Assembly (NCBI GenBank): GCA_964449895.1
Contig: CAYVBY010000025.1
Span: 1-15,761, forward strand
Direction: 5' to 3'
DNA from: Intestinibacter sp964449895
GTDB taxonomy: Bacteria > Bacillota > Clostridia > Peptostreptococcales > Peptostreptococcaceae
DNA length: 15,761 bases
Position 1 is the stretch's first letter. Each line of letters begins with the position of its first letter. A model generated the notes under the pieces. That model ran no database searches and was not told where the DNA came from. It was given only the letters and a program-made list of their open reading frames with translations. Position numbers and translations under genes: made by a program. Below, in pieces: positions 6,308 to 11,741 of this stretch.

Positions 6308-6728
6308 TGTATATAGTCAAAATAATTTTACAAATATTAGAGCTTTAATGAGTAATAAAGAGTTTGAAAAAGCTTATGATTTACTTCAAAAGATAAGTGA
6401 TAAGTGTAGTGAATGGTATTATTTAACTGGACTGTCAGCTATGAAAATTGGATACTATGATGAAGGAGAAGAATATATCCAAAAGGCATCTACTATGGAT
6501 CCAAATAATGAAGAATATAGCCACGCATATAATCAATACAATCAATATAGAAATGATTATAACTATAATTCCTATAATTATAATAGAAGAAAGAAAAATG
6601 ATTTAGATGGATGTTGTTGTTGCTGTTGTGATTGTTGTGGTGATGATTGCTGTGATACAATGTGTAAATTATGGTGTGCAGACCAATGTTGTGAATGTTC
6701 TGGAGGAGATTTTATAGAATGTTGCTAA
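6288..6728 (+). CDS. TPR-like protein with Cys-rich tail; J-domain partner lacking its J domain
   Basis: A 146-residue protein in three parts. Residues 15-80 form a TPR-like helical pair (EKAYDLLQKI, EWYYLTGLSAMKIGYYDEGEEYIQKASTMDP). Residues 81-101 are rich in Asn and Tyr. The last 38 residues hold 17 cysteines, including six in a row (109-114) and the block CKLWCADQCCEC at 126-137. In related Clostridia this TPR-plus-Cys-tail unit usually follows an N-terminal DnaJ-type J domain; here there is none, and no HPD motif is found. The preceding DUF5685 gene is intact up to the overlap, so the domain is not hidden upstream. Start: GTG at 6288 lies six bases after GGAGG (6277-6281); GTG 6291 and ATG 6297 are alternatives. 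The tail could bind metal or be lipidated; which is unknown. Confidence 0.75.
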   Translation: MVKMYSNVYSQNNFTNIRALMSNKEFEKAYDLLQKISDKCSEWYYLTGLSAMKIGYYDEGEEYIQKASTMDPNNEEYSHAYNQYNQYRNDYNYNSYNYNRRKKNDLDGCCCCCCDCCGDDCCDTMCKLWCADQCCECSGGDFIECC

Positions 6729-6746
6729 TATAAGGAGGATGAATAT

Positions 6747-7238
6747 ATGAGTAAAAAAATTGCCTATAGTGGAATATTGTTAGCGTTAAATATTTTATTA
6801 TTTTTTATGTTAAATTTATTTCCTACAAATACTCTTTTTTTACTGGGATTATCTTCTTTACCTATAAGTATAATTATAATGGAGTGGGGTCCTAAGATAG
6901 GAGCGACATTTTATTTAGCATCTACTATTTTGGGCTTTATATCAATTACAAATAAAGCTCATTGGATTATATATGTTTTTATGTTTGGAATCTATGGTTT
7001 AATAAAATATCTTATAGAACAAGATAGAGTTATTTATATAGAATATATTTTAAAACTTGTATATGCAAATATATCATTAATTATAGTTTATATTATCGTA
7101 AAACAGTTTATGTATGTACCTACTAAATGGTATTTGGTATTACTGTTTAATGTAATATTTTTAGTTTATGATTATGCATATTCTTTATTTATAGACTATT
7201 ATAATCACAAATTAAAACATATAATTAAAAAGTTATAA
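6747..7238 (+). CDS. Small integral membrane protein of unknown function
   Basis: A 163-residue hydrophobic protein with about five predicted membrane helices (roughly 5-25, 29-50, 55-85 with a polar break, 98-120, 127-150), a basic C-terminus (HKLKHIIKKL) and no recognised catalytic motif. Glycines and prolines in the first two helices recall S components of ECF vitamin transporters, but the similarity is too weak for an assignment. A textbook AAGGAGG at 6732-6738 stands eight bases before the ATG. It follows the Cys-rich gene by only 18 bp and ends at a terminator, so it is the third gene of the DUF5685 operon and may give that pair a membrane partner. Confidence 0.7.
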   Translation: MSKKIAYSGILLALNILLFFMLNLFPTNTLFLLGLSSLPISIIIMEWGPKIGATFYLASTILGFISITNKAHWIIYVFMFGIYGLIKYLIEQDRVIYIEYILKLVYANISLIIVYIIVKQFMYVPTKWYLVLLFNVIFLVYDYAYSLFIDYYNHKLKHIIKKL

Positions 7239-7247
7239 ATTAATTTT

Positions 7248-7295
7248 AAAATAGGTGTCTCAATCTAAAGTCAATAATTGAAACACCTATTTTTT
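7248..7295. terminator. Bidirectional terminator between convergent genes
   Basis: AAAATAGGTGT (7248-7258) and ACACCTATTTT (7283-7293) pair perfectly, and a shorter pairing (TCAAT with ATTGA) extends the stem past one mismatch. T-rich ends lie on both strands. It serves the DUF5685 operon from the left and the AraC-type gene from the right. Confidence 0.85.
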
Positions 7296-7299
7296 ATTA

Positions 7300-8196
7300 T
7301 TATTGCTTAGAGTGTCTATATTCATAAGGGGTTAAACCTGTTTTTTTCTTAAATACTTGTATATAATGGCTTACATTGTTGAATCCAACATTTTCGGAGA
7401 TATTTAATATAGAGTCAGAGCTATTTTTTAGTAATTTCATACTTTGGTTAATTCTATAGTTTATTAAATAATCATAAGGTGACATTTTAAGAGATTTTTT
7501 GAAAAATCTACAACATTCTCCTTTACTTACAAATACTGAATCGGCAATATCTTGTAGTGTGATTTTTTGGCTATAATTATTATGTATAAAAGACAATACA
7601 TCTTTAACTCTTTGCTCATTAATAGCTTTAGGCTCAGTTTTTTGAGTAAATGTATTATTTTCATTTTCTACTAATAAAAGCCAAAAATTTAATAAACTAA
7701 TGTATATTTTTAGCTCATATCCATTTTGCTTTGTAATATCAGCATTTATAATATCGTCTATATGTTTTAAAATATTTTTTTCCCATTGGCTATATCCATA
7801 AAATTCAATTGAATTTAAATTATTAGATGTAATAACTGGTTCAATATATTTTTGATCAATTATACTTCCTGGAAACATTTTTAATAATTTAGCATCAAAA
7901 TTTATAGCATGATATACACAGTCTTCTTGCCCTATGCTTTTTGCCATATGAATTCTTTGTGTATTTATAAATATAGCTTGTCCTTTTTTTAAAATATATG
8001 ATTTTTCTCCAACTATAAATTCTACAGAACCTTTAGTAACTACTGATATTTGTAATTCATCATGCCAATGAAGTTTAACATAACCTTTAGAAAGTTTTCT
8101 GATTTCACTAAAACTAACTTCAAATGGAAATGAATATATTTTTTCAATACTTATATCTTCTAAATTATCATTTAAAACTATTTTTTTAGAGTGCAT
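7300..8196 (-). CDS. AraC family transcriptional regulator with N-terminal cupin
   Basis: A 298-residue regulator. The N-terminal sensor is a cupin-like beta barrel: LHWHDELQISVVTKGSVEF at 42-60 with H43 and H45, a second glycine turn KGQAIFINTQRIH at 71-83, then a helical dimerisation stretch (about 140-180). The C-terminal 105 residues are the two-helix-turn-helix AraC DNA-binding domain: ITLQDIADSVFVSKGECCRFF for the first, ILNISENVGFNNVSHYIQVF for the second, ending with the family hallmark FKKKTGLTPYEYR. Such cupin-AraC proteins usually sense a sugar or small metabolite and activate a nearby operon. No transport or sugar gene is adjacent, so the target is unclear; autoregulation is likely given the repeats around its promoter. 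AAGGAGA (8210-8204) sets the start. Confidence 0.9.
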   Translation of the reverse strand: MHSKKIVLNDNLEDISIEKIYSFPFEVSFSEIRKLSKGYVKLHWHDELQISVVTKGSVEFIVGEKSYILKKGQAIFINTQRIHMAKSIGQEDCVYHAINFDAKLLKMFPGSIIDQKYIEPVITSNNLNSIEFYGYSQWEKNILKHIDDIINADITKQNGYELKIYISLLNFWLLLVENENNTFTQKTEPKAINEQRVKDVLSFIHNNYSQKITLQDIADSVFVSKGECCRFFKKSLKMSPYDYLINYRINQSMKLLKNSSDSILNISENVGFNNVSHYIQVFKKKTGLTPYEYRHSKQ

Positions 8197-8215
8197 AAAT
8201 ATTTCTCCTTATATG

Positions 8216-8247
8216 TTAATATATTGATATTTTTTAGTTAATATATT
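8216..8247. repeat. Direct repeat of 10 bp, 22 bp apart, in the araC-type gene leader
   Basis: TTAATATATT occurs at 8216-8225 and 8238-8247. The 22-bp period is about two helical turns, so both copies face the same side of the DNA, as is typical for AraC-family dimers. The repeats lie between the promoter and the ribosome site. AT-richness lowers certainty. Confidence 0.4.
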
Positions 8248-8276
8248 TATAGAAATAATAATATATAGACGATATA

Positions 8277-8305
8277 ATTATAAATAACAAAAGGTTAATA
8301 ATCAA
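8277..8305 (-). promoter_or_regulatory. Promoter of the AraC-type regulator gene
   Basis: Read on the minus strand, TTGATT (8305-8300) and TATAAT (8282-8277) are 17 bp apart. The start would lie near 8270, leaving a leader of about 74 nt that contains the direct repeat. Confidence 0.6.
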
Positions 8306-8306
8306 A

Positions 8307-8334
8307 TGAAATTCCTAAAATATAGAGAATTTCA
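8307..8334. promoter_or_regulatory. Inverted repeat upstream of the araC-type promoter
   Basis: TGAAATTC (8307-8314) and GAATTTCA (8327-8334) are perfect 8-bp arms separated by 12 bp. They begin two bases upstream of the -35 on the minus strand, a typical activator position. Confidence 0.45.
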
Positions 8335-8457
8335 GAAGGTTTTTATTAACATATAGATTGTATAATTATAAAATCTGTATAAAATATATAACGATAATAT
8401 TATTATAAAAATTAACTATAGCATTTTAGTTAAAAATATACTAATCCCAATTTTAAT

Positions 8458-8493
8458 GAACCCCTCCAAAATGACCAAGGGTTCTTTTTTTTT
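8458..8493 (+). terminator. Orphan plus-strand terminator
   Basis: GAACCC (8458-8463) and GGGTTC (8479-8484) flank a 15-base loop and are followed by nine T. It can act only on the plus strand, yet no plus-strand gene precedes it after 7238. A short plus-strand RNA starting near TATAAT at 8361-8366 or TATAAA at 8378-8383 is possible; no good -35 is seen for either. Confidence 0.55.
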
Positions 8494-8495
8494 AT

Positions 8496-8543
8496 AAAAA
8501 AACTGTGAGATTAAAGTTTTTATTTATCTCACAGTTTTAGTTT
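8496..8543 (-). terminator. Terminator of the zinc-ribbon gene (possibly bidirectional)
   Basis: AAAACTGTGAGA (8499-8510) and TCTCACAGTTTT (8527-8538) form a perfect 12-bp stem directly after the stop of the minus-strand gene. The minus-strand side ends in a run of seven T (four of them within the stem). Confidence 0.8.
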
Positions 8544-9461
8544 TTATAATTTGAAGTAATTAATTTGATAATCAGTTAATTCTTCATCACATTCACTACA
8601 ATGATATGTTTTTTTAGAAGTTACAAATGAATTTGATTCATTATCATATTTAGTTTTTAGTTTTGTGATTATACCAGTTGAAGTAAGGTCTTTTCCACAA
8701 TTTTTACAATTTTGAACAGTACATAGATTTTCTAAAAATGTAGGATTTAATTGTTCTATAGTATAGTTACAATTAGAGCAAATTACTGTATTTTCTTGTT
8801 CTTTAGATATAACTTTTATTCCATTTTCTTCTTTAGAATATTTGTAGTTTACTTTTTCTAAAGTAGAATACCCTGATTCCAAAATGTTGCAATTACAATT
8901 AGGACATATAAATTTAGGCTCATAAGTAGATGTATTTGAAGGATTTTCTGTTTCTAATGTTTGAGAGTCTTCATCTTCTATAATGTCATGACTTTCTTTA
9001 ACAGTTGTTTGAGAGTTATCTGTTTTAGTATTATTATTTTGTGAATCCATCATTTCTTCTAAAATATCTAGATTTAAATTAGAGCATAAACCAGATATTG
9101 TATCTTTTATAAATGTTTCTAGATTTTCAGAATCATCTTTTTCTACATTTAATTTTATTAGATATTCGTATATATCATTTGCATTAAATTGATTTGCAGC
9201 AGTTAAAATATGATCTTTTATAGTTGCAAATTGATTATTTTTAGAAGGTTTATTTAAGTCTACCAATTGATTTTTAATAATAAATTCAACTATTGAAAGA
9301 TAATCATATTTAGTTGCAAAGAAAAGAACCATTTCATCTAATTCATGATTTTCAATTTTATCTGCAAGATCAACAAAAACTTCTGGAGATTCTAAATATA
9401 CTTTTCTTTTTAGTTCATTTAAATCACCTATTATTTCTATAATATTAATAAAATTTTTCAT
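8544..9461 (-). CDS. Uncharacterised protein: helical (ankyrin-like) N-terminus and C-terminal zinc ribbons
   Basis: A 305-residue soluble protein in three parts. Residues 1-135 are helical with an ankyrin-like rhythm (DEMVLFFATKYDYLSIVEFIIKN at 42-64, then HILTAANQFNANDIYEYLIK at 84-103). Residues 136-180 are an acidic, Asn/Ser/Thr-rich linker, likely disordered. Residues 181-305 contain four zinc knuckles, CPNC (186-189), CSNC (228-231), CKNC (252-255) and CSEC (288-291), in two similar halves each with a Tyr/Lys-rich insertion (NYKYSKEENG, TKYDNESNS); this looks like a duplicated zinc ribbon. It may bind nucleic acid or protein through the ribbons. I know no characterised homologue. AAGGAGA upstream of the start supports translation, and no terminator on this strand separates it from the HAD gene, so the two may be co-transcribed. 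Confidence 0.7.
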   Translation of the reverse strand: MKNFINIIEIIGDLNELKRKVYLESPEVFVDLADKIENHELDEMVLFFATKYDYLSIVEFIIKNQLVDLNKPSKNNQFATIKDHILTAANQFNANDIYEYLIKLNVEKDDSENLETFIKDTISGLCSNLNLDILEEMMDSQNNNTKTDNSQTTVKESHDIIEDEDSQTLETENPSNTSTYEPKFICPNCNCNILESGYSTLEKVNYKYSKEENGIKVISKEQENTVICSNCNYTIEQLNPTFLENLCTVQNCKNCGKDLTSTGIITKLKTKYDNESNSFVTSKKTYHCSECDEELTDYQINYFKL

Positions 9462-9492
9462 AACGAATTTCTCCTTTTTAATATATTTTTTT

Positions 9493-9540
9493 ACACATAG
9501 GAAAGAGAAATTTTCTTACTTTGCCAAGTGTTTATTTTTT
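9493..9540 (+). terminator. Plus-strand terminator-like hairpin between two minus-strand genes
   Basis: The stretch 9493-9531 folds into an imperfect long hairpin (ACAC with GTGT, GGAAAG with CTTTGCC, AGAA with TTCT). On the plus strand it ends in TTTATTTTTTT; on the minus strand it is flanked by A-runs and would not terminate. It could stop antisense transcription. Confidence 0.4.
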
Positions 9541-10274
9541 TATAAATCTTTCTTTTGTAATTTTACATTAGGATCAAGTGAATATATAACATCTTTTCTT
9601 TCTACAATTATTTGAGTTTTTTTAGATAAAGTTTCGTCTTGGTTAATGTTAGATAGAAGTTCTTGAGTTGGATTTATTGCAATTGGATTGCCAACTCTTT
9701 GTAGCATAGTTATATCTCCATTTGTATCACCATAAGCATAAGATTTTTCTAAATCAATATTATATTTTTCTATAAAATAATCCATAGCTTTCATTTTACT
9801 TCGTGAATCCCACATAGGTATTACTTTTCCAGTAAATGTATTATTTTCAAATACATACTGACTTCCTTTGTAGTCAGTTACATTGTATTTTTCTGCCATT
9901 TTTTCTACTAAAAAGTCGGGACTTCCTGAAATAAATATAACTTTATGTCCTTGTTCTAAGTGCCATTTTATTCTAGATCTAGTATAAGTATATACTCTTT
10001 CTGCTTTTAATTTTATAACTTGCTTTGTTGCGAAATCTATATCAGATTTATCTAGTCCTATTAAAGACTCAACATATAAATCGCATAGATTTTGCAGATA
10101 ATCATCGTAATTTCCTTGTCTTTTATCCCAGATAATAAAAATATCTCTAGTACTGTCTACCCATGCTTTTTCATCAATGATTTCATATTTTATTAATTTT
10201 TTAAAATGTTCTACCATAAGAGAATTTCTATAAATTGTTCCATCGATATCAAAAAAGGCTGCTGTATTTTTCAT
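9540..10274 (-). CDS. HAD-IB family phosphatase (SerB-like hydrolase)
   Basis: A 244-residue cytosolic phosphatase of the haloacid dehalogenase superfamily, subfamily IB. Motif I is DIDGT at 9-13 with nucleophile D9 and acid/base D11. Motif II is ISGSPD at 115-120 with S116. The motif III lysine is probably K160 or K162 in SRSKMKAMD. Motif IV is GDTNGD at 182-187. The helical cap (about 15-90) is the size seen in SerB/CicA-like HAD-IB enzymes. Possible substrates are phosphoserine, a lysophospholipid or another small phosphomonoester; the sequence does not say which. Start: the ATG at 10274 lies five bases after GAGGTGA (10286-10280). The GTG at 10283 falls inside that ribosome site and is rejected. 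It is the first gene of the minus-strand pair with the zinc-ribbon gene. Confidence 0.88.
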   Translation of the reverse strand: MKNTAAFFDIDGTIYRNSLMVEHFKKLIKYEIIDEKAWVDSTRDIFIIWDKRQGNYDDYLQNLCDLYVESLIGLDKSDIDFATKQVIKLKAERVYTYTRSRIKWHLEQGHKVIFISGSPDFLVEKMAEKYNVTDYKGSQYVFENNTFTGKVIPMWDSRSKMKAMDYFIEKYNIDLEKSYAYGDTNGDITMLQRVGNPIAINPTQELLSNINQDETLSKKTQIIVERKDVIYSLDPNVKLQKKDL

Positions 10275-10357
10275 TAGGATCACCTCTAATTTATATTTCT
10301 TATATTATATTATATTTTTTGTAAATAATATACTAAAGACTGTTAAATGTAATATAA

Positions 10358-10411
10358 AAGAAAGGTTATTTTATGGTATATTTAATAGGTAATTCTAATT
10401 AAGAAAGGTTA
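10358..10411 (+). repeat. Repeated ribosome-binding segment before the 10419 gene
   Basis: AAGAAAGGTTA occurs at 10358-10368 and again at 10401-10411. The first copy is placed as a ribosome site for a nine-codon ORF and the second as the site for the long gene. Confidence 0.45.
10373..10402 (+). CDS. Possible nine-codon leader peptide (MVYLIGNSN)
   Basis: ATG at 10373 follows AAAGG (10361-10365) by seven bases and reads nine codons to TAA at 10400-10402. The stop overlaps the second AAGAAAGGTTA copy that serves the downstream gene at 10419. The arrangement suggests translational coupling or attenuation. Its amino acids show no run of a single residue, so classic amino-acid attenuation is unlikely. 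Confidence 0.35.
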   Translation: MVYLIGNSN

Positions 10412-10418
10412 AGATTGT

Positions 10419-11504
10419 ATGAAATTTGAATATGCAAAAATAACTAGATCTAGACTTATGGGAAGTATGGGTCTTGTTATTAAACATAGAGATGAAGAAA
10501 ATGAAGTATTTGAATATTTTTTATTAGATTGTGAAGGATTAGGATTTTGTGATTATGTTAGATTAAAAAATCCTACAAAAGAACAATCTTATATGGAAGA
10601 AGAAAGGTTAATGGGTGGTCTTGGAGAAAATAGAATATTTTTATCTGAAGATAAAGCTAAATTTTTAGTTAAATATTTTGGAAGCAAAAATTTAGAATAT
10701 GAAAAACCTCTGCCAGAAGGAGAGGAATTTTATATGGATATTATAAAAAATTATGAGACAGATATAACTATGAAAGATATGTTTCCTATAATATGTAGAG
10801 AAATATATGATGAAGTTGAATTTATAAACTTTATGACTATGAGATTTATTGCTTGGGATAGAGAAGCACTTAGATATTTTTGTGAAAATGAAGATACAGC
10901 TTATATGCACATCACAAATATAAATGGAACACTTTTAAAAAATAATGTTTATAAAAAAGGTGAGGGGAAATACATAAGCAAAGCAATATATGAAGATAAT
11001 GATGGATATTATACATGCAAAATAGCTTTTAATATTGAAACTATAAAAGAAGAATATAGGATAAAATCTATATTTGTTACAGATAAAATACCTTTGTATG
11101 ATTTTCAGGTATTTGATGAAATTTCTAAAAATGAATTTGTAGATATATATAATCTTCAAAATTATGATGATTTTGTAGATAAATTTTATAGAGATAATCC
11201 TTTTATGCTTAGGAGTCCATTAGAAGAAGGTATATTTTTTACTAGATTTAATTTTAATAATAATCATGTAAGAAAAATAGAGTATGTTATAAATAATGAT
11301 TTAAAAGCTATTTATTATGTTATGAGAGAAAAATTATATGTAGCTACTTATTCTAATAGAGATAGGGATTATATTAATAAATTATTAGTTACAAATTATA
11401 AAGATTATATAGAATTTAGTGATGCAATGTTTTTTGAGCAAAATGTATTATTTGATTTTGCCGAATCAGGATATGATGATTTTTATTATTTCGTTGAAGA
11501 ATAG
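10419..11504 (+). CDS. Uncharacterised 361-aa protein
   Basis: I do not recognise this family. The product is a 361-residue acidic, tyrosine- and phenylalanine-rich soluble protein without signal peptide, membrane segment or cysteine cluster. The N-terminal third (1-110) alternates short strands and glycine turns (SRLMGSMGLVIKHRD, LLDCEGLGFCDYVRL, RLMGGLGENRIFL). The middle (110-170) is helical. The last half repeats a YxxxxxF/YDDF pattern (YNLQNYDDFVDKFYRDNPF, ESGYDDFYYFVEE), perhaps a duplicated alpha/beta unit. The ribosome site AAAGG (10404-10408) is modest and ten bases away. It is divergently arranged with the HAD gene, sharing a 144-bp AT-rich spacer; a TATACT at 10329-10334 could be its -10. 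The even codon use and long open frame leave little doubt that it is a gene. Confidence 0.65.
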   Translation: MKFEYAKITRSRLMGSMGLVIKHRDEENEVFEYFLLDCEGLGFCDYVRLKNPTKEQSYMEEERLMGGLGENRIFLSEDKAKFLVKYFGSKNLEYEKPLPEGEEFYMDIIKNYETDITMKDMFPIICREIYDEVEFINFMTMRFIAWDREALRYFCENEDTAYMHITNINGTLLKNNVYKKGEGKYISKAIYEDNDGYYTCKIAFNIETIKEEYRIKSIFVTDKIPLYDFQVFDEISKNEFVDIYNLQNYDDFVDKFYRDNPFMLRSPLEEGIFFTRFNFNNNHVRKIEYVINNDLKAIYYVMREKLYVATYSNRDRDYINKLLVTNYKDYIEFSDAMFFEQNVLFDFAESGYDDFYYFVEE

Positions 11505-11561
11505 ACAAAAATTATAACAAAAGATTAATTTTTTTTTAATTGTGGGAAAATGTAAATTTTA

Positions 11562-11579
11562 GTACTATAATTTAAGTAC
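11562..11579. promoter_or_regulatory. Palindrome overlapping a TATAAT hexamer
   Basis: GTACT (11562-11566) and AGTAC (11575-11579) flank an eight-base centre, and TATAAT (11566-11571) lies inside. No convincing -35 is present (TTGTGG lies 20 bp away). It might be an operator-controlled start for a short RNA ending at 11641. Confidence 0.3.
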
Positions 11580-11599
11580 ATAGTTTATTTATATTTCTT

Positions 11600-11641
11600 T
11601 AAGATTATTTTGGTTTTCAATTGGAGTAATCTTATTTTTTT
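11600..11641 (+). terminator. Terminator between the 10419 gene and the surface protein gene
   Basis: TAAGATTA (11600-11607) and TAATCTTA (11627-11634) form a perfect 8-bp stem followed by seven T. It lies 95 bp after the previous stop and 100 bp before the next start. Confidence 0.75.
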
Positions 11642-11673
11642 GTGTTTTTTGGCAAAAAATTCAAAATTTATTG

Positions 11674-11704
11674 AATAGTATATAATTAAATGATAGTATT
11701 ATCA
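11674..11704 (+). promoter_or_regulatory. Candidate promoter region of the surface protein gene
   Basis: TATAAT (11681-11686) and, alternatively, TTGAAT-17-TAGTAT (about 11672-11700) are the possible core elements. The short palindrome TGATA-GTAT-TATCA (11691-11704) lies across the second -10 and could be an operator. The exact start cannot be fixed by eye. Confidence 0.35.
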
Positions 11705-11741
11705 GTAAGTAACACTAAATTTTAAAAGGAGAACGGGGAAA

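Noticed and set aside
6600..6725. Low-complexity artefact in the Cys-rich tail
   Set aside because: The tail has the ordered CKLWC-ADQCCEC-GGDFIECC pattern that I know from related J-domain proteins, and mixed TGT/TGC codons, so it is a real protein segment.
8458..8499. Small ORF reading MNPSKMTKGS over the orphan terminator
   Set aside because: It has no ribosome site and consists of the hairpin and T-run; termination is the better explanation.
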